From Kordiimonadaceae bacterium (GTDB taxonomy: Bacteria; Pseudomonadota; Alphaproteobacteria; Sphingomonadales; Emcibacteraceae), in contig JABJKT010000186.1 in the NCBI GenBank assembly GCA_018660225.1, forward strand, positions 1-49,272: DNA of 49,272 bases, read 5' to 3'. Position 1 is the first letter of the stretch. Every line of letters begins with the position of its first letter. This document shows, in pieces, positions 25,024 through 35,175 of this stretch. The notes below the pieces were generated by a model that was not told where the DNA came from, did not search any database, and saw nothing but the letters and a program-made list of their open reading frames with translations. The translations under genes and the position numbers were made by a program.

Positions 25024-27771
25024 ATGCTGGGAATGGGCAAACTTGCCAAAAAAATATTTGGTACAGCAAATGAACGTTACTTAAAAAGCCTGGAGCCTCG
25101 CATCACGGCCATCAACGCGCTTGAGCCGGAAATATCCGCTCTTTCGGACGATGCCTTAAAAGACAAAACGGCCGAGTTTAGAACCCGTTTGGAAAATGGC
25201 GAAACGCTAGACAGTATATTGGTAGAAGCTTTTGCCGTTGTCCGTGAGGCCGCGGTCCGTACCCTTGGCCAGCGTCATTATGACGTTCAGCTTATTGGCG
25301 GAATTGTTCTTCACGAGGGTCAAATTTCTGAAATGAAAACCGGTGAAGGTAAAACGCTTGTTTCCACACTGGCCGGATATTTAAATGCGCTTCCTGCGAA
25401 AGGCGTTCATGTTGTAACCGTCAATGATTATCTTGCCTCCCGCGATTCTGAGTGGATGGGGCAGATATATCGTTTTCTTGGCATGTCTGTTGGCTGTATC
25501 ATTCCCAATATTCCTGATCAAAACAGAAAAGCCGCTTATGCCTGTGATGTGACATATGCCACCAATAATGAGCTGGGCTTTGATTATCTAAGAGATAATA
25601 TGAAGTTTCACCCGGATGCCATGGCCCAGCGCGGTCAGCCTTTTGCCATTGTGGACGAAGTGGACAGTATTTTAATTGATGAGGCCCGTACGCCGCTTAT
25701 TATTTCCGGCCCTACAGAAGATAAATCGGATCTTTATGTATCGGTCGATAAAATTATTCCCCTGCTTAATGATGAAGATTATGAAGTTGATGAAAAAAGC
25801 CGCAATATTACGCTGACCGAAGACGGTATGGAGCATTTGGAGCAGGTCTTAAAAGACGCCGGGCTTATTGAAAGTGAAAATCTGTATGATTATGGCAATG
25901 TCGCCGTTGTCCATCATGTTAATCAGGCCCTAAAGGCCCATAAATTATTCTATCCCGAAAAAGAATATATCGTCAAAGACGGCGAGATCATGCTTATTGA
26001 TGAATTTACCGGTCGCATGATGGACGGAAGACGACTTTCCGAAGGTCTTCACCAAGCGATTGAAGCTAAAGAAGGTGTTGATATTAAAACGGAAAATCAA
26101 ACGCTAGCGTCTGTGACCTTCCAGAATTACTTCCGTCTTTATGAAAAATTATCCGGCATGACCGGAACGGCGGCAACAGAAGCATCAGAGTTTGCCGATA
26201 TTTATGGTTTGGGTGTTATTGAAATTCCAACCAATGTAGATGTCGCCAGAGAAGATGATCATGATGAGATTTACCGTACTTCGGTGGAAAAATACGATGC
26301 CATCGTCGACCGGATTGAAGAATGCTATGAAACCAAACAACCTATTTTGGTCGGTACTGTTAGCATTGAGAAATCAGAATATCTTTCCGACAAGCTTAAA
26401 AAGCGCAAAGTGAAGCATAACGTGCTTAATGCCAAATTCCATGAAGAAGAAGCCTTTATCGTTAGTCAGGCCGGACGTTACGGTGCAGTGACCATTGCCA
26501 CCAACATGGCGGGCCGTGGTACTGATATTCAGCTTGGCGGTAATCTTGAAATGCGAATTGAGCGTGAAGCGGGCGAAGCGGATGATAAAAAATACGCTGC
26601 GAAAGTTGAGAAAATCACAGAGGAAGTAGCCGAAGAAAAAAGACAGGTTATTGAGCGTGGTGGACTTTTCGTGCTCGGCACAGAGCGCCATGAAAGCAGG
26701 CGCATTGATAATCAGCTGCGTGGGCGTTCCGGACGCCAGGGTGACCCTGGTTATTCCAAGTTTTTCTTAAGCATGGAAGATGACCTGATGCGCATTTTTG
26801 GCGGGGAGCGCATGGACAGCTGGATGCAGAAGCTTGGTTTTGAAGAAGGCGAATCGCTTACTCATCCATGGCTGAACAGAGCGGTTGAGAAATCACAGGA
26901 AAAAGTTGAAACCAGAAACTATGATATCCGTAAGAACCTGCTCAAATTTGATAATGTGATGAATGACCAACGTAAAGCGATTTACGAACAGCGCCTTGAT
27001 GTGATGACGGAAGAAAATCTTGACGAGATTATTACCGATATGCGTGAACATTTGGTTGAAGATTTAATATCTCGTTATATTCCGCCAAAAAGCTATCCGG
27101 AAGATTGGGACACCGACGGACTTTCTACTGAAACGAAAAGACTTTTCACACAAGATTTCGGCCTTAATCAGTGGGCAGAAGAAGAAGGTATTGATAGCGA
27201 AACGTTCGAAGACCGGGTCGTGGAAGCGGCCGATAATTTCATGGCCAAAAGAAGTGCCGATATCGGCCCTGAGATTATGCGTCAATTAGAGCGGACCGTT
27301 TTACTCCAGTCCATCGATAGTCACTGGAAAGAACATTTAGCACAGCTTGATCATTTACGTCAGGTTATTCAGCTTAGGGCCTACGGCCAGCGTAATCCGC
27401 TTGATGAATATAAAATGGAAGCCTTTTCAATGTTTGAAAACATGCTCTCAAACACGCGCGACAATGTGGCGCTTCTGCTGGCACATGTGGAGATCAGACG
27501 CGAAGAGCCGCTTCCCGAGCTATCAGAACCCGACCGGGGACGGATGAGCGAAAGCCATCCCGGCGGTAGCGGACCTATGGCTCAAGGAAACCCGGGAGCT
27601 CAAGGAAATCCTAACGGCTGGAAAAATACTCCGCGTAATGCTGATTGCCCGTGCGGAAGTGGTAAAAAGTATAAACATTGTCACGGTCTGGTGATGCCAA
27701 AAGTTGGCCGCAATGATCAATGCCCGTGCGGCAGCGGCAAAAAATACAAGCATTGCCACGGTGCTATTTAA
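25024..27771 (+). CDS. secA: Preprotein translocase ATPase SecA
   Basis: ATP-driven motor that pushes preproteins through SecYEG. The 915 residues show Walker A in [13 protein letters not shown] (about 102-114), the DEAD-like [41 protein letters not shown] and the helical scaffold with [30 protein letters not shown]. The C-terminal tail contains two tandem SEC-C zinc motifs: C875-C877-C886-H887 and C900-C902-C911-H912, each [14 protein letters not shown], where one copy is the norm. This motif binds SecB, which is also encoded in this window (38733). The start ATG at 25024 follows AGGA; an ATG three codons on is an alternative. Confidence 0.97.
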   Translation: MLGMGKLAKKIFGTANERYLKSLEPRITAINALEPEISALSDDALKDKTAEFRTRLENGETLDSILVEAFAVVREAAVRTLGQRHYDVQLIGGIVLHEGQISEMKTGEGKTLVSTLAGYLNALPAKGVHVVTVNDYLASRDSEWMGQIYRFLGMSVGCIIPNIPDQNRKAAYACDVTYATNNELGFDYLRDNMKFHPDAMAQRGQPFAIVDEVDSILIDEARTPLIISGPTEDKSDLYVSVDKIIPLLNDEDYEVDEKSRNITLTEDGMEHLEQVLKDAGLIESENLYDYGNVAVVHHVNQALKAHKLFYPEKEYIVKDGEIMLIDEFTGRMMDGRRLSEGLHQAIEAKEGVDIKTENQTLASVTFQNYFRLYEKLSGMTGTAATEASEFADIYGLGVIEIPTNVDVAREDDHDEIYRTSVEKYDAIVDRIEECYETKQPILVGTVSIEKSEYLSDKLKKRKVKHNVLNAKFHEEEAFIVSQAGRYGAVTIATNMAGRGTDIQLGGNLEMRIEREAGEADDKKYAAKVEKITEEVAEEKRQVIERGGLFVLGTERHESRRIDNQLRGRSGRQGDPGYSKFFLSMEDDLMRIFGGERMDSWMQKLGFEEGESLTHPWLNRAVEKSQEKVETRNYDIRKNLLKFDNVMNDQRKAIYEQRLDVMTEENLDEIITDMREHLVEDLISRYIPPKSYPEDWDTDGLSTETKRLFTQDFGLNQWAEEEGIDSETFEDRVVEAADNFMAKRSADIGPEIMRQLERTVLLQSIDSHWKEHLAQLDHLRQVIQLRAYGQRNPLDEYKMEAFSMFENMLSNTRDNVALLLAHVEIRREEPLPELSEPDRGRMSESHPGGSGPMAQGNPGAQGNPNGWKNTPRNADCPCGSGKKYKHCHGLVMPKVGRNDQCPCGSGKKYKHCHGAI

Positions 27772-27797
27772 TTCGGGGCTTTATAAGCAACGTTACC

Positions 27798-28751
27798 TTA
27801 AAGGCTTATATTACCCATATTTAGGAATTTTTCGCTTCGAAGCTGTTTGATCTTATCGGCGCTGATGGCTGAAAATTCCATTAATGCATTATCAATGGCT
27901 TTGCTGACGGCTTTCATGGTTTTTTCGTGGTCACGGTGAGCGCCGCCGATAGGTTCGGGGATCACTTCATCAACCACTTGTAATTTCAGCAGATCCTGAG
28001 CGGTAATTTTAAGAGCATTAGCCGCATCTTCAGCCTTATCATTTGTGCGCCACAAAATCGATGCACATCCTTCCGGTGAGATAACACTATAAACCGCATG
28101 CTCCATCATCAGAACTTTATTACCTGCCGCTAGTGCAACCGCGCCGCCGGAACCGCCTTCGCCAACGATTATGCTGATTAACGGCACTTTTACCTCTAAA
28201 CAGGCTTCGGTGGAACGGGCGATCGCTTCGGCCTGACCGCGTTCTTCGGCGCCAACACCCGGATAAGCACCCGCGGTATCAACAAACGTAATTATGGGAA
28301 TATTAAACTGGTCAGCCAGATGAAAAAGCCTAATCGCTTTGCGGAACCCTTCTGGGCGGGCCATGCCGAAATTATGCTTGATACGGCTTTCGGTATCATT
28401 TCCTTTTTCATGGCCGACAATCATTACTGACTGTCCATTAAAACGGCCGATGCCGCCAATAATGGCATGATCATCGGCAAAGCCACGATCACCGGACAGC
28501 GGCATAAAGTCTGTAATAAGATTTTCAATATAATCAGAAAGATGTGGCCGGTCAGGATGGCGCGCGACTTTAGTTTTCTCCCATGATGACAATTTTGCAT
28601 ATGTGGAGCGTAATAAATTATCGAGCTTTACTTCAAGACGACTTACTTCTTCTGCGATGTTAATTTCATCGCCACTTTCCAAACTTTTTATATCGCGTAT
28701 GCGACTTTCAAGTTCGGCAATAGATTTCTCAAAATCCAAATAGGTTTGCAT
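27798..28751 (-). CDS. accA: Acetyl-CoA carboxylase carboxyltransferase subunit alpha
   Basis: Forms, with AccD, the carboxyltransferase that moves carboxyl from biotin to acetyl-CoA in the first committed step of fatty-acid synthesis. The 317 residues start with the family's MQTYLDFEKSIAELESRI, and contain RHPDRPHLSDYIENLITDFMPLSGDRGFADDHAI, GHEKGNDTESRIKHNFGMARPEGFRKAIRL and the crotonase-fold oxyanion region GEGGSGGAVALAAGNKVLMMEHAVYSVISPEGCASILWR. It is convergent with secA (26 bp) and lies 78 bp downstream of xerD on the same strand. Confidence 0.97.
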   Translation of the reverse strand: MQTYLDFEKSIAELESRIRDIKSLESGDEINIAEEVSRLEVKLDNLLRSTYAKLSSWEKTKVARHPDRPHLSDYIENLITDFMPLSGDRGFADDHAIIGGIGRFNGQSVMIVGHEKGNDTESRIKHNFGMARPEGFRKAIRLFHLADQFNIPIITFVDTAGAYPGVGAEERGQAEAIARSTEACLEVKVPLISIIVGEGGSGGAVALAAGNKVLMMEHAVYSVISPEGCASILWRTNDKAEDAANALKITAQDLLKLQVVDEVIPEPIGGAHRDHEKTMKAVSKAIDNALMEFSAISADKIKQLRSEKFLNMGNISL

Positions 28752-28829
28752 ATAATATACTTCACTATTATTGTTCGCAAAAAAGCACTTATACCCCCTG
28801 ACGCGTTAAAAGGCGACTAAAAAAAGAGC

Positions 28830-29777
28830 TTATTTTACAAGTGGGTGTTTATGAAGAACCAGTGACTTAAGCCGTTCTTCAAGCACATGGGTATAAATTT
28901 GCGTCGTGCTGATATCCGCATGACCGAGCATTTTCTGTACGGCGCGTAAATCAGCCCCATTAGAGAGCAGGTGGGTGGCAAAGGCATGTCGCAGCACATG
29001 GGGCGATATTCCGGAAGGAGCAATGCCTGCATTTACGGCCGCCGCCTTTAAAAGTTGTGCGAAGCGGTGCCGGGTCAGATGACCCCGTTTGCCCCGCGAA
29101 GAAAAGAGCCATTTTTGCCCGGATGCGGGATATTTTTGTCGACCTTTGACATCTTTAGCAGACGTCATGACGTCAATATAATCATTAACACTGGCAAGGG
29201 CGCGCTTACTTAACGGTACCAGTCTTTCTTTGTCCCCTTTGCCGCGCACATAAATATAAGGCTCGCCGCTACGAAAGGTATTTCGCGGCAGGCTGACAAG
29301 TTCTGAAACCCGAAGGCCTGTTGCATAAAGAAGTTCAAGAAGAGCCCGAAAGCGCAGATCATTAACATGGCCAGATTTTTTTGCTCTTTGCTCTGCTTGA
29401 TCAAGTAATGTTGAAACCTCATCCTCGCTAAGCAATTTGGGGAGCGACCTACCAATATGCGGACTTTCCAGATCCAAGGCGGGATTATCGCTGCGGATCC
29501 CTTCGGCGTAAAGAAATTTGAAAAATTGTCTTAGACAAGAAAGCTTTCTCGCGGCTGTGCTCGGCGCAAATCCTGCTTTTTCAATCAGAGAAAGGTATTT
29601 GCGAAGATCATCGCGGCCCGCATTAAGCAAAATATCATCTGTTACCTGCGGTACGGAGGCAATAAATTGTTCAAGATCGCGGGTATATGACTGAATGGTG
29701 TTTAAAGAGGCCGCCCGCTCGGTCAAAATCATTTCAAGATATAACTCGATAAGATTTTGATCAGAAGCCATTGGCAA
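28830..29777 (-). CDS. xerD: Tyrosine recombinase XerD
   Basis: Site-specific recombinase that, with XerC, resolves chromosome dimers at dif. The 315 residues have the SAM-like core-binding domain (about 8-95, with ERAASLNTIQSYTRDLEQF) and the catalytic domain with Arg in LLYATGLRVSELVSLP, HVLRHAFATHLLSNGADLRAVQKMLGH and the nucleophile Tyr in ADISTTQIYTHV. XerD rather than XerC is inferred from context (next to accA and aroK) and overall resemblance, since the two are close paralogues. Its start overlaps the end of the large exported-protein gene by 17 bp, so it is probably translationally coupled to it. Confidence 0.92.
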   Translation of the reverse strand: MPMASDQNLIELYLEMILTERAASLNTIQSYTRDLEQFIASVPQVTDDILLNAGRDDLRKYLSLIEKAGFAPSTAARKLSCLRQFFKFLYAEGIRSDNPALDLESPHIGRSLPKLLSEDEVSTLLDQAEQRAKKSGHVNDLRFRALLELLYATGLRVSELVSLPRNTFRSGEPYIYVRGKGDKERLVPLSKRALASVNDYIDVMTSAKDVKGRQKYPASGQKWLFSSRGKRGHLTRHRFAQLLKAAAVNAGIAPSGISPHVLRHAFATHLLSNGADLRAVQKMLGHADISTTQIYTHVLEERLKSLVLHKHPLVK

Positions 29778-31788
29778 CCAGCGCCTCTATTGCGACCTTT
29801 CTCGCTTCTGCTTCGAGGCCGAAACTTCTTAGGACACGAACAACTGTGCTAATGCCTGATGCGTCAAGGCTGCCGGGACCTTCTTGTCCCATGGCGTTAA
29901 GGCTTAGAAGAATAGATTGGGCAGGTTTGTTTTCACCAACAGATTTAATAAGCTCACGCCAAACACCAAGAGAAATAGCCTTGGCATCACCTGCTTTGTT
30001 TTCCGTTATCAGCTCCGCCCATTTATCCTCTGCTACTTCATGTCCAAAGGCCTCAGCCAAGGCATAAAAAAGCGCGGCTTTACTGTCGCGGTTTTCCGGC
30101 GAAAGAACCATTTGGCCATTCCACCAAAGTTCCAATATGTCATTTGACCAAGGAATTTCGTCCCGGTCGCTGGCAATGATTGCCAAAGGCCATATATTTA
30201 TCAGCGCCCTGGTCGCTTCGCCGTTACCACCCGACGCATTGCGGCGGGCGAAATCATACCACTGGATGGCTCTTTCAATTTCGCCGCCCAAAAGAATGCC
30301 CCTTGTTATCTGATGAGTGTGGTTCATCAGGCGTGAGCTGGGATTTATGTTCAAAAGTGTTTCAATATTCAGCTCCGCTTTACGGGGCAGATCATTATTT
30401 TCTAACGCTCGCTTCCAGATAACATCAAGAATTTCAGCTTTCTCAAAATCGCTTGATTGCTTGGCGGCTTGATAGAGCAACACATCAGCTATCGGTCGGT
30501 CGTCAAATTCCGCCATACGCACCGCATTATTATATTCCATTACGGTAAATTCCTGAAGGTCATAGATATTTCTAAGAACTTCTGCCGAAACGCCGCCGGA
30601 AAGGTAACTTTTTACCGCTGCCTGAAATCTGTTCTCCGGCGTCATATTAGGATTAATGACCAGCGCGCTTACAATAAGGGCAGGACTGTTTTCAATGAGG
30701 TTTGCCTCTATTGGCTGATCGAGCAGTGACAGAATTGTGTAATTTAACGGATCAAGTCTATTCAGACCGCTTGATATAATTCTGCTTCTTGTCTCTGGCT
30801 GCTCCATCAGCTTGCTGACAAGGTCATAAAAAAGAAAATCTATGTTTCCCTGCTCATTAAGCAGATCGAGAGCGATCTCGGCACCGGCATTATTTTCTTC
30901 AAGCACTCTACAAAAGGCTATCATTTTCAGCCAGAAAATATCCTCTAAGGATGTTTCCTGTTCTTCTTCGGGTGCGGCGCTAAAGGACGTCCGACTATTA
31001 TCCCGGCCCATAGAAGTTGATCTTGCTGAGCGGGCCATTTGACAGGCTCCAACCAAATCACCGCCAAGCATTAATATTTCTGTGTTTTGCTGACTTTCTT
31101 CTAGTGTGGCCTCAGGCAGGTTTTGAATAAAAAATACCAGATCCGTAAGGTTGCCCCGCTCTATCAGTTCATTAATACGCAGATTTATAAACGTTCGCAG
31201 CAGCACCTGATCAACTTCCGGCCTCTCGGCTATTTCGCCTTCCGTCGTTTCAAGAGGGGTGATCTCAAGAGCTTCGCCAGTTGGAGCCGATGCGATGGAA
31301 AGAAGCAGTTTCTGTGATATTTGGTCCATAATCGGCGATTTGGAAGGAAGATTAAGAGCCACCAGCAATTTTTCTATAGTATCAAGGCTGGACGGCTGCC
31401 AGATATTTTTTGATAACCCGCCGTCATTTTCACTTAGCGTGCCGTAAACGGAATTATCGTCTTCGATCATTTCCGCTAAATCTACCACATCATCCAGCAC
31501 GGTCGGGTTTTCGGCATTATTTTCGGTTTGCGTCGGCGTTAGGCTTAACCGCTCCTGCGCAAGGCGGCCAATTTCATCGTCGGTCGGAAAATACGGGCCG
31601 GGAATGCCCGATGGGAAAAGGATAGCTTTTGGCTCTGTTTGCGCCTGGGTGGCGGGCGGAATTTCTTCTTGTTGTTGGGCTGGGCTATAGTTTGTGGTTA
31701 GCGCAACAAAGAAAATTGCGCCTATCGACGATAAAAAATATCGGCTAGGACGTGTCCCGGGGCAAGTTGAATGTGCGGTGTTTTTCAT
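29761..31788 (-). CDS. Large exported protein of unknown function
   Basis: I do not recognise this protein beyond its position. From the ATG at 31788 it has 675 residues: a signal peptide (RPSRYFLSSIGAIFFVALTTN, with a likely cleavage near SPAQ, about residue 34), then a Gln/Pro/Glu-rich linker (about 35-60) and a long helical body of loosely repeated, TPR- or alpha-solenoid-like segments (for example RKAELNIETLLNINPSSR and AIQWYDFARRNASG). No catalytic motif is seen. The open frame runs 13 codons further upstream to 31827 and overlaps the small-protein gene, but the ATG at 31788 has a GGA six bases before it and exposes a normal signal peptide. The stop overlaps xerD. Genes of this type lie between aroK and xerD in some alphaproteobacteria. 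Confidence 0.75.
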   Translation of the reverse strand: MKNTAHSTCPGTRPSRYFLSSIGAIFFVALTTNYSPAQQQEEIPPATQAQTEPKAILFPSGIPGPYFPTDDEIGRLAQERLSLTPTQTENNAENPTVLDDVVDLAEMIEDDNSVYGTLSENDGGLSKNIWQPSSLDTIEKLLVALNLPSKSPIMDQISQKLLLSIASAPTGEALEITPLETTEGEIAERPEVDQVLLRTFINLRINELIERGNLTDLVFFIQNLPEATLEESQQNTEILMLGGDLVGACQMARSARSTSMGRDNSRTSFSAAPEEEQETSLEDIFWLKMIAFCRVLEENNAGAEIALDLLNEQGNIDFLFYDLVSKLMEQPETRSRIISSGLNRLDPLNYTILSLLDQPIEANLIENSPALIVSALVINPNMTPENRFQAAVKSYLSGGVSAEVLRNIYDLQEFTVMEYNNAVRMAEFDDRPIADVLLYQAAKQSSDFEKAEILDVIWKRALENNDLPRKAELNIETLLNINPSSRLMNHTHQITRGILLGGEIERAIQWYDFARRNASGGNGEATRALINIWPLAIIASDRDEIPWSNDILELWWNGQMVLSPENRDSKAALFYALAEAFGHEVAEDKWAELITENKAGDAKAISLGVWRELIKSVGENKPAQSILLSLNAMGQEGPGSLDASGISTVVRVLRSFGLEAEARKVAIEALVANGF

Positions 31789-31810
31789 AATAATTCCGAT
31801 TACCGCGGGA

Positions 31811-31951
31811 CTAATTAGGGAACGCATCGTCGGGAAGGGTTTTTTCCACCCGCTCTGATGGTGCCGGAATATCGGCCGTCATAAGATAAATACCGGCTCC
31901 AACAATAGAGATCAGAATTAAAATAATTAGGGAAAGCCATAATTTTGCCAT
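31811..31951 (-). CDS. Small single-span membrane protein (46 residues)
   Basis: A 46-codon open frame: MAKLWLSLIILILISIVGAG and IYLMTADIPAPSERVEKTLP are its first 40 residues, so residues 5-24 form one hydrophobic transmembrane helix followed by a short proline-containing acidic/basic tail. ATG at 31951 is preceded by GAGG 11 bases upstream; the stop TAG is at 31811-31813. It lies 22 bp upstream of the exported-protein gene on the same strand and is divergent from aroK, so it may be the first gene of the small-protein / exported-protein / xerD operon. A short signal-anchor protein at this locus is known to me only from memory of alphaproteobacterial genomes; function unknown. Confidence 0.65.
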   Translation of the reverse strand: MAKLWLSLIILILISIVGAGIYLMTADIPAPSERVEKTLPDDAFPN

Positions 31952-32121
31952 TGGTATATTTGCCTCAGTAATATTATAAAAAGAAATTAAAAAAATTAAC
32001 CACCATACTAGCCGTGTCTAAGCACAAGGTAAAGCTCGCTATAAGCTACAAGGGGAGAGTCTAGCAAAAATATGTTTATTTCGTGGCTAAACCGACTAAA
32101 GACATGTAAATAGTAGATATA

Positions 32122-32787
32122 ATGAATAATTTAAAAAGAAAAAGAAAAAAGAGTGCTGCGCCCAGATTAAGATACCCTCTTAGAAAGAGTATTGCGCTAG
32201 TTGGGCTTATGGGGTGCGGAAAATCGACCATTGGTATCCGACTGGCGCGCCAGCTTAATGTCAAATTTTTGGATAGCGATACTGAAATTGAAGCCGCTGC
32301 TGGTCATACGGTCAGTGAAATATTTGAAAAATACGGCGAGGAAGATTTTAGAACAGGCGAACGGCGCGTCATTAACCGGCTGATAACACAAGATAAAAAG
32401 ATAGTGCTTGGAACCGGCGGCGGAGCCTTTATGGACCCGAAAACCCGCGGGCGGCTTAGCAAAAAAACCATCGTTATCTGGCTTAAGGTTGATGTTGATT
32501 TGCTGGTCGAAAGAACATCAAAAAGAAATACCCGCCCGCTTCTTAAAACCGGAAACCCAAGAAAAATACTACAAAAACTGGTAGAAGAGCGTTATCCCAT
32601 ATATAAAAAAGCTCATATAACCGTTGAAAGTGGGCAGGGGCCCCATGATAAAGTGGTTAGCGATATTATTTGGAAACTTAATAAATATCTCGCCATAGAG
32701 AAAAAGAAATATCAAAAACGAATGGCTCGAAAAAAGATCGCCCTTAAACAGTCAAAACCCCCTACGGCAGAAGAAAATGACACATAA
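32122..32787 (+). CDS. aroK: Shikimate kinase
   Basis: Phosphorylates shikimate at the 3-hydroxyl in chorismate synthesis. The 221 residues contain the P-loop GLMGCGKSTIGIRLA (about 29-43), the shikimate-binding FLDSDTEIEAAAGHTVSEIFEKYGEEDFR (about 51-79) and GTGGGAFMDPKTR, and RNTRPLL in the lid. A basic N-terminal extension of about 20 residues and a lysine-rich C-terminal tail of about 35 residues go beyond the usual 170-residue core. The 3' end overlaps the aroB start by 11 bp, as in many bacteria, so the pair is cotranscribed. Confidence 0.96.
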   Translation: MNNLKRKRKKSAAPRLRYPLRKSIALVGLMGCGKSTIGIRLARQLNVKFLDSDTEIEAAAGHTVSEIFEKYGEEDFRTGERRVINRLITQDKKIVLGTGGGAFMDPKTRGRLSKKTIVIWLKVDVDLLVERTSKRNTRPLLKTGNPRKILQKLVEERYPIYKKAHITVESGQGPHDKVVSDIIWKLNKYLAIEKKKYQKRMARKKIALKQSKPPTAEENDT

Positions 32788-33886
32788 GATAACAGTTGAG
32801 CTAGGCGCTCGGTCCTATGACATTCTGATAGGCGAGAATATTCTGGAGAGCGCCGCTGATTATATTGGTCCGCTGTTAAATAGGCCCAAAACGGTCATTA
32901 TCACAGATGTAAATGTTGCTGCGCACCAGCTTTCCCGTCTCGAAACGAGCCTTGCTGGAGCAAATATTGCGTTCGAATCAATTATTCTTGGCACGGGGGA
33001 GCAAACAAAATCATTTGAGCATTTGCAAAATCTTCTTAATCGTCTTTTGGAACTCCGGCTGGAACGTAGTGACACAATCATTGCTATGGGCGGCGGCGTA
33101 ATAGGCGATTTAGTTGGCTTTGGCGCTAGTATTTATCTGCGCGGTATAAATTTTATACAAATTCCAACGACCCTGCTAGCACAGGTCGATAGTTCCGTTG
33201 GTGGCAAAACCGGCATTAACACTGATCATGGTAAAAATCTGATCGGCGCATTCCATCAGCCCAACTTGGTACTGATTGATGTGACGACGCTTGAAACGCT
33301 TGAAATGCGCCATATCGTCTCTGGTTACGGCGAAGTTGTGAAATATGGCCTGATCAATGATGAACCTTTCTTTAGCTGGCTTGAACAAAATGGAAAATTG
33401 CTGCTTTCTGGAACTACTGAAGAAAAAAGATCGGCCAGAACCGAGGCCATATTGAGAAGCTGTCAGGCAAAAGCCGCCGTTGTCGCCGACGATGAACACG
33501 AGTCGGGCGCAAGAGCATTGCTAAATTTAGGTCACACCTTCGGTCATGCCCTTGAAGCGGAAGTTGGTTATAATGACAAACTTTATCACGGTGAAGCGGT
33601 GGCCATGGGTATTATTCTCGCGTTTAAGCTTTCTGAAAAATCCGGGTTATGTCCGCCCGAAGATGTTCTAAGGGTAGAGCGTCACTTTGAAAATATTTCT
33701 GCCAAAAATATCAATCCGTTTAATTTTGATGTTGATCATTTGCTGCATCATATGCGGGGGGATAAAAAAATGTCCAGTGGCAAGCTCACCTTTGTCGTTT
33801 GTAGGGGCATCGCAAAAGCGTGTCTTTCAAATGATGTTAATATGGACGATGTACGCTCCGTACTAGAAGAAGCCGTTAGAGGATAA
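32777..33886 (+). CDS. aroB: 3-dehydroquinate synthase
   Basis: NAD- and metal-dependent cyclase that makes 3-dehydroquinate from DAHP, the second shikimate-pathway step. The 369 residues have MGGGVIGDLVGFGASIYLRGINFIQIPTTLLAQVDSSVGGKTGIN (about 97-141), the GYGEVVKYGLI segment, LNLGHTFGHALE with metal ligands, and LYHGEAVAMGI. It overlaps aroK by 11 bp and is 11 bp upstream of the CNNM-like gene, so all three may share a transcript. Confidence 0.97.
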   Translation: MTHKITVELGARSYDILIGENILESAADYIGPLLNRPKTVIITDVNVAAHQLSRLETSLAGANIAFESIILGTGEQTKSFEHLQNLLNRLLELRLERSDTIIAMGGGVIGDLVGFGASIYLRGINFIQIPTTLLAQVDSSVGGKTGINTDHGKNLIGAFHQPNLVLIDVTTLETLEMRHIVSGYGEVVKYGLINDEPFFSWLEQNGKLLLSGTTEEKRSARTEAILRSCQAKAAVVADDEHESGARALLNLGHTFGHALEAEVGYNDKLYHGEAVAMGIILAFKLSEKSGLCPPEDVLRVERHFENISAKNINPFNFDVDHLLHHMRGDKKMSSGKLTFVVCRGIAKACLSNDVNMDDVRSVLEEAVRG

Positions 33887-33897
33887 AATAGAAGCTC

Positions 33898-35175
33898 ATG
33901 GAAGCTGAACTTATTACCGTATTAATCGTTATTATTCTGCTTATTGTCTTTTCTGGCTTTTTTTCCGGCTCGGAAACATCGCTAACGGCTACATCGGCAT
34001 CAAACATGCACAGGCTTTCCAAAGAAGGTGATAAAAAAGCAGAGCTGGTAGAGAAGCTTATTGCCGATCCTGAAAGCCTGATCGGCGCAATACTCCTAGG
34101 CAATAATTTGGTTAATATTTTAGCTTCGGCGCTGGCGACATATTTTTTCATTGGGTTTTTTGGTGAAATTGGTGTCGTATACGCGACCATCGCCATGACT
34201 TTAATAGTGCTTATCTTTGCAGAAGTGATGCCAAAAACTTACGCCATTTCAAATCCTGAGCGGGTCGCTCTTCGGGTTGCTCCTTTAATTAATATTTTTG
34301 TTATTCTATTTTCGCCAATAGTGCGTCTGATACAAATTATCGCCCGCCAAACACTACGGTTGCTTGGCATAAGAACCGAAGACAATCAAAAAGTACTAAG
34401 CCCGCAAGATGAAATTCGCGGCGCGATTGACCTTCAAGAACATGAGGGCGGTATCGTTAAAGAACATAAGGACATGCTGGCCGGCATACTTGATCTTGAT
34501 GAAATTAGCCTTGAAGATGTAATGGTCCACCGCAAAAATGTTGAAACCATCAATGTGGATGATAACATTAACGATATTTTCCAGCAGATTGTTGCCAGCC
34601 CCTATACCAGACTTTCCATGTGGGAAGAAAAACAGGATAATATAATCGGCGTGGTTCACGCTAAAGACGTTCTTCGCATTACCAGAAAAAGCAACGATAA
34701 CCTTAATCACCGCACTTTGCGCGATATTGCCGTATCACCGTGGTTTGTGCCCGAAACAACCAGCCTTCGCGAGCAGCTGAAAATGTTTCTGGCCAGAAAA
34801 GCTCATTTTGCGCTGGTGGTTGATGAATATGGTGCTTTGATGGGCGTCATTACACTTGAAGATATATTAGAGGAAATTGTCGGGGAAATAACCGATGAGC
34901 ATGACACGCAAAATAGTGACATCAAGCTTCAAAAAAACGGTTCTGTTATTGCGGGCGGAACAACGCCGCTGCGTGACCTTAACCGGCAGTTTAACTGGAA
35001 TTTAAGCGATGATGAAGCGATTACCATTGCCGGATATATTATCGATCAGGCTGAAGTTATTCCGCTTCCGGGTCAACGTTTTATGATAAACGGTTTTAAA
35101 CTTGAGATTTTAAAAAGGAAAAAGAACCAGCTTACGCTAGTCCAAATTCACCCGCCTACAAAGAAAGAGAGCTAA
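33898..35175 (+). CDS. CNNM / CorC-HlyC family membrane protein (HlyC/CorC transporter)
   Basis: A 425-residue protein with the CNNM layout: an N-terminal DUF21 membrane domain (about 1-190, with four hydrophobic segments including VLIVIILLIVFSGFFSG, GAILLGNNLVNILASALATYFFI and FAEVMPKTYAI), a CBS-domain pair (about 205-335, with HRKNVETINVDDNINDIF and HFALVVDEYGALMGVITLEDILEEIVGEI) and a C-terminal CorC/HlyC domain (about 340-420). Members are thought to act in magnesium or other divalent-ion homeostasis; the hemolysin label is historical. It is encoded just after aroKB in many alphaproteobacteria, and its stop nearly meets that of the convergent HTH gene. Confidence 0.92.
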   Translation: MEAELITVLIVIILLIVFSGFFSGSETSLTATSASNMHRLSKEGDKKAELVEKLIADPESLIGAILLGNNLVNILASALATYFFIGFFGEIGVVYATIAMTLIVLIFAEVMPKTYAISNPERVALRVAPLINIFVILFSPIVRLIQIIARQTLRLLGIRTEDNQKVLSPQDEIRGAIDLQEHEGGIVKEHKDMLAGILDLDEISLEDVMVHRKNVETINVDDNINDIFQQIVASPYTRLSMWEEKQDNIIGVVHAKDVLRITRKSNDNLNHRTLRDIAVSPWFVPETTSLREQLKMFLARKAHFALVVDEYGALMGVITLEDILEEIVGEITDEHDTQNSDIKLQKNGSVIAGGTTPLRDLNRQFNWNLSDDEAITIAGYIIDQAEVIPLPGQRFMINGFKLEILKRKKNQLTLVQIHPPTKKES

